Assembly: GCF_000209165.1 (NCBI RefSeq)
Contig: NC_009042.1
Coordinates: 1,984,001-2,048,000 of the forward strand
Origin: Scheffersomyces stipitis CBS 6054
Taxonomy: Eukaryota > Ascomycota > Pichiomycetes > Serinales > Debaryomycetaceae
Direction: 5' to 3'
DNA: 64,000 nt
A program made the position numbers and the translations under genes. Each line of letters opens with the position of its first letter. Position 1 is the first letter of the stretch. The notes beneath the pieces were generated by a model. The model made no database searches and was not told the DNA's origin. It saw only the letters and a list, made by a program, of their open reading frames with translations. This document shows positions 31,660 to 40,315 of this stretch, piece after piece.

Positions 31660-33552
31660 ATGAACTTGGGCGTACACTCTTCCGATCCCTTCCTCCAGAC
31701 CAAGTATTTGAAGGAGTCGCCAGCTTCAGTTTCAGCATCAACTTCCACCTTGGCTCTCCACTCCTCGCTGAAGAAATCGACTCCGTCTTCAACTTCGTCG
31801 TCGGCCTACGCTCCACCCTCAAATTCCTCACCCTCGTCTGCTAAACCTCGCACCAACCCCGGCGATATGAGCACCTTCAATTTTTCGGCCATCTCTGCCC
31901 AGCTACCTCCCAACACTGGCCCCCCTGGAACTGTGGCCGTCACCAACGGTTCGGGCTCGTCTTCGAACTCCAGCAAGAATCTCAGCCATGTCCCCTGTAA
32001 ATTCTACAAACAAGGTATCTGCCAGGCTGGAAACTCCTGTCCCTTCTCCCATAACCTCGACGGTACTCTAGCAGCAGACAAGTTGCCTTGCAAATACTTC
32101 CAGAAGGGCAATTGCAAATTCGGTCTTAAATGTGCTTTGGCCCATTTTCTCCCAGACGGCACGAGAGTTAACTCGAAGAACTTGTTGGGTTATAACAATA
32201 ACCACCATAACCACCATAGCCATCACCACCATAGGAACGATAATGGTAACGGTAGCAATTCTAATGGTAATGGGAATACCAATGCAAATGCTAATGCTAA
32301 TGCTAGTGCTTCTCTGAATGGTAACGGTAACGGCAATTCATTTGGAAACAGTAACGGCAACAGTAGTAGTGGTTATATCATTGATAGAGGTCATGGTATA
32401 GAAAGAGCCCATAGGGGGTCTCATGGTTCGATTCTGAGTCTGAACCAGATCCACGGCCATAACACTCAGTCTCAGTCTCAATCTCAGTCTCATGCTGTGA
32501 GTCAGAGTCAGAGTTTCCAAGCCATGTCTGCACTTTTTGTGGCTTCCTCCAATTCTTCAGGTGGAACAGCCAATACCAGTGCTATCACTACACCCCCTTC
32601 TCTGGCTGAACCCATTGATATCAATCTTGGTTCCTTCCAAGCTGCTTCTTCTAGCGCTGGGTACTCACCTACGTACCACGCTTTCACCGGTAACCACGTA
32701 GTTGCAACCAATGGAAATGGTGGAAACAATAATGTAGCTAATTATATCAATATTGGGTCAACTTTCCAGCCCTTCCAATCACAACCAAATCAGAATATCC
32801 AATTGCTGATTTCTCAACAGACAAATTATTTCTCCAATTCGAACTCGAACTCAAACTCGAACTCAAACTCGAACTCAGTAATGCAAGATTCTGTACTTGG
32901 AAATATCAATACTTTGGCCAATAGCTCAGGAAGCCAGATCCAATTGTCAAATGGTCTGCCAGCTCATCATCCACCCATATTTCGTTCGTATTCAGCCAAT
33001 ACAGCCACTTCACCCGTGGGCCTTGTCAACTCTTCTCCACAACATCTGAGTATCTACAGCTCCAATAGCCACTTTGCACAGTCTTCACCTTCTGGAGCAT
33101 TCAATGCATTTAGCAATAATAACAATAGTAGCAGTGCCCACAAGATCTCGTTCTCTTCACGTTTGACTAACAACTCTATCGGTAATGGCCAATTGCCTTC
33201 TCCTTCGTATTACTACAATACCCAGGACTCGTCAGCCATAGTAGATGAGGACGAATACTCACATACTGGAGCCAATGTCAGCGAAGTATTTGCTGAAGAT
33301 TATGTTCCTGGTTCGTTGAGTGACATCATCCTCACTCCACAGGAGCTCCAGAGAAGAGATTCAAGATCGCAAAGTGGAACTTTGCTCAGCAGACCCAATT
33401 TGAACTCCATCCTTGCCAACAAGGATGAAAACGACCCTGATCATCCGTTTGCTGGAACCAGCAACCACCAGCCAAACCTCGTTTCCAATGGGGTTTTTAG
33501 AAAAAATAGTGGAAGCAAAACCCAACACGAAGATGTATTTTTAATGGAATGA
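31660..33552 (+). CDS. tandem CCCH zinc-finger protein
   Basis: 630 residues from the ATG at 31660. A Ser/Pro-rich N terminus leads to two CCCH fingers of the C-x7-C-x5-C-x3-H type: CKFYKQGICQAGNSCPFSH (113-131) and CKYFQKGNCKFGLKCALAH (144-162). Everything after is low complexity: His-rich (HHNHHSHHHH), alternating Asn-Gly, Asn-Ala, Ser-Gln and a (SN)n run (near 32836-32876), then Asn/Ser-rich sequence. A short ordered-looking C-terminal segment has VPGSLSDIILTPQELQRRDSRS. Such paired fingers usually bind RNA. The arrangement recalls yeast Lee1, but I am not certain of orthology. The long homopolymeric tracts suggest a condensate-forming, fast-evolving protein. Confidence 0.85.
   Translation: MNLGVHSSDPFLQTKYLKESPASVSASTSTLALHSSLKKSTPSSTSSSAYAPPSNSSPSSAKPRTNPGDMSTFNFSAISAQLPPNTGPPGTVAVTNGSGSSSNSSKNLSHVPCKFYKQGICQAGNSCPFSHNLDGTLAADKLPCKYFQKGNCKFGLKCALAHFLPDGTRVNSKNLLGYNNNHHNHHSHHHHRNDNGNGSNSNGNGNTNANANANASASLNGNGNGNSFGNSNGNSSSGYIIDRGHGIERAHRGSHGSILSLNQIHGHNTQSQSQSQSHAVSQSQSFQAMSALFVASSNSSGGTANTSAITTPPSLAEPIDINLGSFQAASSSAGYSPTYHAFTGNHVVATNGNGGNNNVANYINIGSTFQPFQSQPNQNIQLLISQQTNYFSNSNSNSNSNSNSNSVMQDSVLGNINTLANSSGSQIQLSNGLPAHHPPIFRSYSANTATSPVGLVNSSPQHLSIYSSNSHFAQSSPSGAFNAFSNNNNSSSAHKISFSSRLTNNSIGNGQLPSPSYYYNTQDSSAIVDEDEYSHTGANVSEVFAEDYVPGSLSDIILTPQELQRRDSRSQSGTLLSRPNLNSILANKDENDPDHPFAGTSNHQPNLVSNGVFRKNSGSKTQHEDVFLME
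32836..32876 (+). repeat. Ser-Asn dipeptide-coding microsatellite
   Basis: A run alternating aactcg and aactca hexamers within the CCCH gene, encoding Asn-Ser repeats in frame. Length variation in multiples of 6 bp would leave the frame intact. Confidence 0.75.
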
Positions 33553-33973
33553 GCCTGGAGCTTTTCCATAAGGACAAAGAAAAGAACCCGCTTTTGTTGC
33601 GATAAAGAAGTTTGAAAAAGTTTTTTAAAAGATTCTGGAATAAAGAAAAGGGACATTGATATCATGGCTGTCTATTCATACTTGGGATTATCTTTATTAT
33701 GTTTATTTTTTTTTTTTTGCTTAAGAGTAGTTGATTCTAACGGTATATTTTTCTTTATATTGCTATATGGGTATAGATCACCGTTTTGGAATTTGATGAT
33801 GTTATAATTTATTTCCTTAAATAGATCTAAAAGATACCTAGGACTAATACATGGTATAATGATATAATCATAAAACAAGTGAACATGGTAGAAACACAAA
33901 CAAGAGACGCACTGCTTCATATGATACTTTATGTATTGATATTTACAAGAATCTATTTACAAAATTATCCCCA
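33553..33973. other. convergent 3' region, CCCH gene / MBA1
   Basis: About 420 bp between two converging stop codons, with long A/T runs (poly-T near 33707-33718). Nothing but 3' UTR signals is expected or seen. Confidence 0.6.
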
Positions 33974-34864
33974 TCAGTTATTGCCGGAAGGCTCCACTGC
34001 CTTGGGGTTGGCCCTATAGATATCACCACTAGCTCTAGTGAAGGCAATCATGAATTTGGGATTGGTGAACTTGTCATCCGGAGCGACCTTTCTAATGTGG
34101 TCCGATTCAAACAATTTACCCACCAAAAAGAGCTCTCTGGTAACAGGGTCCATGCTGTAGACTAGGTAGTCACTGACACTTCTTTCAGTTGTCTGATCTT
34201 GACCCTGAACTGTGACTACTACCTTTTGCTTAGTGATTAACTTGATAATGAATTGAACGTACACAGTGACGTTGTTGGAGTCGGGTATCACGTTGAACGA
34301 CACTACTTTAGGGTTGTTTCCGATAGAAACCAATTCCCACGACAACTTTGAGTCAACTGGGAAGGTATCAGCTCTTTCGGCTAAGTTTCTGATTACTTCA
34401 GCTCCAGAGACATCTGCCAATTGAGATTCCAAATATTTGGCTCTTTCGGCTCTTCTCTTACTACATGCCGCAGCAAAAATCTTGTTGGTTTTGACATATT
34501 GCTCAATAGCGGTATCCTTCCAGTCGTTGAATTGTAACTTCAACCCAGTTTCTCTCTTGAACTTGATCACATTATAGGTGTTGACTACAAACATTCCCAA
34601 TCTTCTGAAGAGCAATTTGTGCCAGGAAGTAATGGGACAGCTCATAAAAGCTGGAGGAACATAAAAGTCGGCCATGACTCCAATATTTTTCACTGGAACT
34701 TGCGAAATATCTGCTGCTTGGGACTTTTTCTTCTTCTTCTTTTCTGGCTCGGTAGAATAGAATCTGGAAAATCCAACATTAGAGAGCCCTGAGAAGGCAG
34801 GCGCGCTTCTTCTAGAAACAGCTACAAAGCCAGGATACCTGAGAAGCGGTCTGACTCCGATCAT
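33974..34864 (-). CDS. MBA1: mitoribosome receptor Mba1 (MRPL45/Tim44-like)
   Basis: 296 residues from the ATG at 34864, whose N terminus (MIGVRPLLRYPGFVAVSRRSAPAF...RFYST) is a typical matrix presequence. An in-frame ATG at 34966 would add 34 residues, but it lies only 8 bp from a TCACGTGA element and gives no presequence, so the inner ATG is preferred. The mature part starts with a Lys tract, then DISQVPVKNIGVMADFYVPP, SWHKLLFRRLGMFVVNTYNVIKFKRE, and a Tim44/MRPL45-type C-terminal domain (SWELVSIGNNPKVVSFNVIPD ... VYVQFIIKLITKQKVV). In S. cerevisiae, Mba1 (278 residues) docks the mitochondrial ribosome at the inner membrane near Oxa1 for co-translational insertion. Confidence 0.85.
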   Translation of the reverse strand: MIGVRPLLRYPGFVAVSRRSAPAFSGLSNVGFSRFYSTEPEKKKKKKSQAADISQVPVKNIGVMADFYVPPAFMSCPITSWHKLLFRRLGMFVVNTYNVIKFKRETGLKLQFNDWKDTAIEQYVKTNKIFAAACSKRRAERAKYLESQLADVSGAEVIRNLAERADTFPVDSKLSWELVSIGNNPKVVSFNVIPDSNNVTVYVQFIIKLITKQKVVVTVQGQDQTTERSVSDYLVYSMDPVTRELFLVGKLFESDHIRKVAPDDKFTNPKFMIAFTRASGDIYRANPKAVEPSGNN

Positions 34865-35492
34865 TATGGTACAGTTCAGGTAATTGTGCGTAGACTGACC
34901 TCTTGTCTGAAAACTACACGATTTAGTAGTGAAAAATCTGAAAAATTCTCGATTCTCGATTCTCATTATTCGATCACGTGATTCGTCATGCTTTTATATA
35001 TAAGAGTCTATCTGGAGATCTGGACACCACCATCTAATTACGGCTGATCTGATGCTACTCAGTCAAGTGGTGTGAGATCATAACCTGTCTAGTATCTTTG
35101 TATATTTGCCGTAATATGGGGAGGCTTTTTTCTTCTCCACGACTTTATTGGCTCTTAATTGAAATCTCTCCACCCGCACTATCCCCACATATTCAGGTGA
35201 CCAGAGGCTGGTATGTGACTGGCTACACAATCGAATCATCCCCTCCTAAAAGGGTTTTATCTGCATAATATGAGGAAGGAGTGTCGTTTAAGTGTGACTA
35301 TTGTCAATGTGTAGATATCAGTATAGTCGGGGGGTTTCTTGCACTAAGTTGTTGCGTTATCATTGAGTGCAGATTCTCGTCTCCGGTATAATTCAATATA
35401 TATAAGCACATTCGCTGAAGCTACCATTTTGAACTTCAACTAGTCATTGCTTTCAACGATTCACATCTAGTATTACAAGCAAATTAACTACA
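34865..35492. promoter_or_regulatory. divergent promoter MBA1 / small His-rich gene
   Basis: About 630 bp between two divergent starts. For the small gene there is a strong TATA (tatatataa, 35397-35405) 88 bp before its ATG, and a CCCCT stress-response-type element at 35240-35244. The MBA1 side carries the E-box listed separately. Confidence 0.5.
34974..34981. promoter_or_regulatory. TCACGTGA E-box at MBA1
   Basis: Perfect palindrome 110 bp upstream of the chosen MBA1 ATG, in a place typical for a promoter element. Cbf1 controls respiratory genes in several yeasts, which would suit MBA1; binding is inferred. Confidence 0.55.
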
Positions 35493-35723
35493 ATGGGTAA
35501 AAACGACCACGACCATCCTCCAGAAGTAGAGCATCCTACCGAGCACCATTCTACGGCTGAGGTAATATTCAACTTCATGACTCATTTGGGAGACGCCAAT
35601 CTCTCAGACGTCGAACACGATGCCGACCACAAGCACGAACACGATGAAGAAAACAAGAAGAGCGTAGAAGAAGAAGCCAGAGAACAAGTCGACTACATCC
35701 TGTACTTGTGGAACGACTATTAG
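35493..35723 (+). CDS. small His/Asp/Glu-rich protein, 76 residues
   Basis: The ATG at 35493 is in good context (aactacaATGGGT) and 88 bp below a perfect TATA. The product is hydrophilic: a His-rich start (GKNDHDHPPEVEHPTEHH), a short amphipathic middle (AEVIFNFMTHLGDANLSD), a second His/Asp/Glu block (EHDADHKHEHDEEN) and a hydrophobic end YILYLWNDY. Codon usage (GAC, GAA, AAG, TTC preferred) is that of real genes here, so I judge it genuine despite its size. I do not recognise a family. The His and acidic clusters could bind metal ions or respond to pH. The TATA and CCCCT suggest inducible expression. Confidence 0.65.
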   Translation: MGKNDHDHPPEVEHPTEHHSTAEVIFNFMTHLGDANLSDVEHDADHKHEHDEENKKSVEEEAREQVDYILYLWNDY

Positions 35724-36257
35724 TTCATCTACTGGAAAGTGAGTAAGAGTATAGTTTCGGTATGGGGAAGGTTGTACTTTTGCTAAAGAAAAAGTGAGCC
35801 AGCTGCTACAATCCGGAGACTAACTTCCTGTCAAAGATATTTCTAAGACTCATCCACAGAAAGGTAATCTTCTCTCTCCTCATATTCTACTCCGCAAGAC
35901 TTGCAAGATCTGTTTCTATCTATATGGCATAGCTATAGTTTGCACCACTCATGAATTATTATTAATGATGAATGAATGAATGAATGATAATGAAATATTT
36001 TCGATTTTTTCAATAATATTGTAGTTTTGATTGTAGAACAGCCTGACAACTACCTGCTTCCCCTCCGTCTTCTTTTCCCCATTACTGTCTTCATAGAATC
36101 TGCTACAATTTTGCACCCAGTTATCAGTCCTGCACATCGTGTTGGAGCAGAAAAAAATTGAATGTGAGATGAGTTTACAGTGGATTCAAAATTTCAATGA
36201 ATATAGCTCTCCTATATCTACACAAAATAGTAGAACTCTTTGTTATAGTCTGACATC
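35724..36257. other. intergenic region upstream of ELP3
   Basis: About 530 bp. An (AATG)n microsatellite lies at about 35968-35986. Pyrimidine-rich stretches precede the ELP3 ATG. A 62-codon minus ORF here is without features. Confidence 0.5.
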
Positions 36258-37934
36258 ATGCCTTCTGTTCAGAGCACCAAGGGCGGAAAACAGAAGTTGG
36301 CTCCTGAAAAGGAGCGATTTTTGCAATGTTGCGGAGACATTTCGCTCGAGCTTGTAGCTTCCCTCAAGAACTCCAAAGACATCAACTTGAACGGCTTGAT
36401 CATCAGGTATGCGAAAAAGTACAAGTTGAAGCAGCAGCCCAGACTAACGGATATCATCTCGTCCATCCCAGACCAGTACAAGAAGTACTTAATTCCAAAG
36501 CTCAAGGCCAAACCGGTCCGTACCGCATCTGGTATTGCGGTTGTAGCAGTCATGTGTAAACCTCACAGATGTCCCCATATAGCCTACACGGGAAACATCT
36601 GTGTATATTGTCCAGGGGGGCCAGATTCAGACTTTGAATACTCGACCCAGTCATATACCGGGTATGAGCCGACTTCAATGAGAGCCATTCGGGCTAGATA
36701 TGATCCTTACGAACAGGCTCGAGGCAGACTAGAGCAGTTGAGACTGTTGGGCCATTCCATAGACAAAGTTGAGTACATTATCATGGGTGGAACATTCATG
36801 TCACTTCCCATCGATTACAGAGAAGGCTTCATCACCCAGTTACACAACGCATTAACAGGTTATAACGGTAAGGACATTGACGAAGCCATCAAATATTCCC
36901 AACAATCACAGACTAAGTGTGTGGGAATAACCATTGAAACTAGACCCGATTACTGTACTGAAACCCATTTGAGCGACATGTTGAAGTACGGATGTACCAG
37001 ATTGGAAATCGGGGTACAGTCGGTATATGAGGATGTAGCAAGAGACACGAATAGAGGACATACGGTTAAGGCTGTCTGTGAAACCTTTGCTGTAGCCAAA
37101 GATGCTGGGTACAAGGTGGTGAGTCATATGATGCCTGACTTGCCCAATGTAGGCATGGAAAGAGACTTGGAACAATTTAAGGAATACTTTGAGAATCCCG
37201 AGTTCAGAACTGACGGCTTGAAGTTGTACCCCACATTGGTCATTAGAGGCACTGGATTGTACGAGTTGTGGAAGAAAGGGTTATATAAGTCATACAATGC
37301 GAATGCCTTGATAGACTTGGTGGCTCGTATCATGGCCATGGTACCTCCATGGACACGTATCTATCGTGTGCAAAGAGATATCCCTATGCCGTTAGTCACG
37401 TCGGGTGTAGAAAACGGAAACTTGAGAGAATTGGCTCTTGCCAGAATGAAAGACTTTGGCACCACCTGTAGAGACGTACGTACAAGAGAAGTCGGAATCC
37501 AAGAAGTTCATCACAAAGTTGTACCAGACCACGTGGAATTGATTAGAAGAGATTACTATGCCAATGGAGGCTGGGAAACTTTTTTGTCGTACGAAGACCC
37601 AAAGAAGGATATTTTGATTGGCTTGTTGAGATTGCGTAAGGCTTCTAAGAAGTACACATACAGAAAGGAATTCACCAACCAACCTACCTCTATCATCAGA
37701 GAATTGCATGTCTACGGTTCTGTTGTGCCCTTGCACTCCAGAGACCCTAGAAAGTTCCAGCATCAAGGGTTTGGTACCTTGTTAATGGAAGAAGCTGCCA
37801 GAATCGCCAAGGAAGAACATGGTTCTGAAAAGATCTCGGTCATTTCGGGTGTAGGTGTAAGAAACTACTACGCAAAACTTGGCTACCATTTGGATGGTCC
37901 ATATATGTCTAAATGGCTTAACGACGAGGAATAG
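36258..37934 (+). CDS. ELP3: Elongator catalytic subunit Elp3
   Basis: 558 residues from the ATG at 36258, essentially the universal length. Elp3 makes carboxymethyl-type modifications on wobble uridine 34 of tRNAs as part of Elongator. The radical-SAM domain has the cluster C105-x9-C115-x2-C118 ([14 protein letters not shown]), GGTFMSLP, the highly conserved ETRPDYC and [21 protein letters not shown]. The C-terminal GNAT domain contains [25 protein letters not shown] (acetyl-CoA loop) and [16 protein letters not shown]. All expected catalytic residues are present. It converges on PBS2, the stops being 179 bp apart. Confidence 0.98.
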   Translation: MPSVQSTKGGKQKLAPEKERFLQCCGDISLELVASLKNSKDINLNGLIIRYAKKYKLKQQPRLTDIISSIPDQYKKYLIPKLKAKPVRTASGIAVVAVMCKPHRCPHIAYTGNICVYCPGGPDSDFEYSTQSYTGYEPTSMRAIRARYDPYEQARGRLEQLRLLGHSIDKVEYIIMGGTFMSLPIDYREGFITQLHNALTGYNGKDIDEAIKYSQQSQTKCVGITIETRPDYCTETHLSDMLKYGCTRLEIGVQSVYEDVARDTNRGHTVKAVCETFAVAKDAGYKVVSHMMPDLPNVGMERDLEQFKEYFENPEFRTDGLKLYPTLVIRGTGLYELWKKGLYKSYNANALIDLVARIMAMVPPWTRIYRVQRDIPMPLVTSGVENGNLRELALARMKDFGTTCRDVRTREVGIQEVHHKVVPDHVELIRRDYYANGGWETFLSYEDPKKDILIGLLRLRKASKKYTYRKEFTNQPTSIIRELHVYGSVVPLHSRDPRKFQHQGFGTLLMEEAARIAKEEHGSEKISVISGVGVRNYYAKLGYHLDGPYMSKWLNDEE

Positions 37935-38113
37935 AAATGGTGTATATAAAGGAATCGTTATATTGAAAGAACAGTATAGAATTATGAACTTCTAACTTAA
38001 TTGTACAAAAGCTTTGAGATTAAGCGGTATAAGTAGTTATTTATTAGTAAACTATTACAGCCAGCAGGCGGGTATACTTAAATTTATATATATGATGGTG
38101 TATCTGCCGCAGA

Positions 38114-40315
38114 CTACTTATGTAAAAATGATCGGTTGTTGTTCGGTAATCCACCTCTATGCAAAGCAGGAGCTTTGACCTTGTTTCGAAGTAAGGAATG
38201 CACACTCTCGATATTAGCTGGAGTTGGGAGTGGGTTTTTCTTCAAACTATTGGATCTGCTCACATTGCGCTTCTCCTTGTCTTCTTCAAGTTCATGAACT
38301 CTCTTGGAAACCAGCACATCCATGTGTGGATCTACGTCACGATACTTCAACAACCAAGGATTTTTCAAGAGCGCGGCATATGATGGTCTCAAATCTGGGT
38401 TCTTCTTCAAACAGGATTTTACAAATATCTGTGCTTCCTTTGAATAAATCTTAGGATCTAATTGAGGTGGCTCGCCATCTACAATAGCACTGAGCTGAGA
38501 GAAAATGTTATCATACGTTTCCGCTGGGTATGGGTAATGGCCTGCGGCAACCTCTAGGATGGTCAAACCAAGAGACCAGATATCAGATTGTACCGAGTAA
38601 GTAGCATCGTCTGGGTTCATACTCTTGATTCTTTCTGGAGCCATGTATGATTGACACCCGATATTAGTCTTAGCCAAAGATGCAACCAAATTTCCAGATA
38701 CACCAAAGTCACAAAGCTTGACCTTTCCAGCAGTATTGATTAAGATATTCGTTGGTTTCACATCACGATGTATGATATTATGTTCATCTTTCAAGTCTTT
38801 AAGACCACGAATGACACTTTCAGTAATATAGGCCAACGAAGCTTCATCCTTGACCCCATGCTCCTTGCCATAGATCTTATCTAAGGAGCCTCCATCCATG
38901 TACTCAATACACATATAGACAGCTCCTTCTACAAAGAAGGCGCCGTAAAAGTCGACAATGTACGGAGAATCGCATTTGTGTAAAATGTCAAGCTCCATCA
39001 AGATCTGTGTGAACTTCGTTTCGTCCAACTCAAGACGGACCTCTTTCATTGCCATGAGAACTCCGGTAGGCTTATGTAAAACTTTCAGAACTGAGCCATA
39101 ATTTCCACGGCCCAACTCATCGATGTACTCCAATTCATCTAGAGATATTCTGAATGAAGATCCCGACAGAAAATCCACACCCTTAGAATGTAACGATGCC
39201 TTTCCAGCGAAATTTAACAGTCCAGACTTGATATCCAAGTATTTGGAGTAGTTAGCGAATAGTCCTTGCAATTGTGGTTTCTTATCAGCCTCGGAATCAG
39301 AGCCTATACTACCATCACTGGATATACTACGCAACGAATCGTTTCGGTTCAAACTGCTATTTTGAGACATGGCCGTGCCGTTGCTTCCGTTATTAACCGG
39401 AAGATCACTGTTGGTACTATCTAGATTCAACCTGAAGTTATGTTTTCCTCGTCCAGATAAATTTCTGCCCACATCACTTCCAGAGCTGAACTGCCTGGTG
39501 ATTGGAGGGTTACTAGGCTGCTCTTGTGAAACGTCCTCTTTGTCGTTCATCAACTTGATGGGTGGACTCAAGACGTTAGGGGACTCTAACCCTCCAGAAG
39601 GACTAGTCAAGTCTTTCATGTTTAGCTTCATGCCTCTTCTTTGAGATAATGATGGCTTCTTCTTCAACTCAAACGACTTCAGATATTGAAGCGAAGGCGA
39701 CGAGTTCCCTCTGAAATTGCTGACAGACGGATTAGAACTCTGACATGGTGTAATACTTGTAGAATTTGGAAGACGTGAAAACGGATTTCCACCTTGCACG
39801 GGTGTGAATTTTGGCGTAGCTCCTGGTGTTGTGGTATTTGAGACTGAGGGTGAACTGAGCTCGTCGCCATTTCCAAGCATAGGTTGTGTCGAGAACTTAT
39901 CACTATCCATGGGAAATGGTATGGCATCACCTGGCCGCTCGTTTAGCTCTAACGGAGTCATAGGAAGATGTCTATCAGAGTCAGATTCGTGATAAGTATT
40001 GATACTGGCAAGATTGAGAGATGTATTGTTGGGAGAATTTGTCATGCTGTGGCTTCCAGAGAGTGATGGAGAGCCGGAATGGTCTACGGGCTTGCTTCTC
40101 TTCTGCTGGAATGCCAATAGTCGCGCTTGAATATCGCTGTTTATTTGCGAATGTGAAGCAGAAACAGGGGGAGACAGGGAAGGTCTGAAGTTGCTACTAT
40201 TCAATGACGAGAAATGGCTCCCCGGAGAACCTGCAACTACATTGGGTGAGATGTTGAGCTTCTCTAGCCTTACACCAATGCGGTTGGTTTCATCGTATGG
40301 TATTTCTTGAGGCAT
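38114..40315 (-). CDS. PBS2: MAP kinase kinase Pbs2 (HOG pathway)
   Basis: 733 residues from the ATG at 40315. The N-terminal ~390 residues are Ser/Pro/Asn-rich and disordered. The kinase domain (about 396-665) has GRGNYGSV, the ATP-binding Lys424 in AMKEV, HRDVKPTN (517-524), DFGVSGNLV and the MAPKK activation segment SLAKT with Ser546/Thr550, then GCQSYMAPERI. This is the Pbs2/MKK3-6 pattern. It phosphorylates the Hog1 MAPK in the osmotic stress response. I do not see the proline-rich Sho1-binding motif of S. cerevisiae Pbs2 (KPLPPLP) in the N-terminal region; PLPTP occurs only near the C terminus. That would fit CTG-clade yeasts in which the Sln1 branch dominates. Confidence 0.95.
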   Translation of the reverse strand: MPQEIPYDETNRIGVRLEKLNISPNVVAGSPGSHFSSLNSSNFRPSLSPPVSASHSQINSDIQARLLAFQQKRSKPVDHSGSPSLSGSHSMTNSPNNTSLNLASINTYHESDSDRHLPMTPLELNERPGDAIPFPMDSDKFSTQPMLGNGDELSSPSVSNTTTPGATPKFTPVQGGNPFSRLPNSTSITPCQSSNPSVSNFRGNSSPSLQYLKSFELKKKPSLSQRRGMKLNMKDLTSPSGGLESPNVLSPPIKLMNDKEDVSQEQPSNPPITRQFSSGSDVGRNLSGRGKHNFRLNLDSTNSDLPVNNGSNGTAMSQNSSLNRNDSLRSISSDGSIGSDSEADKKPQLQGLFANYSKYLDIKSGLLNFAGKASLHSKGVDFLSGSSFRISLDELEYIDELGRGNYGSVLKVLHKPTGVLMAMKEVRLELDETKFTQILMELDILHKCDSPYIVDFYGAFFVEGAVYMCIEYMDGGSLDKIYGKEHGVKDEASLAYITESVIRGLKDLKDEHNIIHRDVKPTNILINTAGKVKLCDFGVSGNLVASLAKTNIGCQSYMAPERIKSMNPDDATYSVQSDIWSLGLTILEVAAGHYPYPAETYDNIFSQLSAIVDGEPPQLDPKIYSKEAQIFVKSCLKKNPDLRPSYAALLKNPWLLKYRDVDPHMDVLVSKRVHELEEDKEKRNVSRSNSLKKNPLPTPANIESVHSLLRNKVKAPALHRGGLPNNNRSFLHK

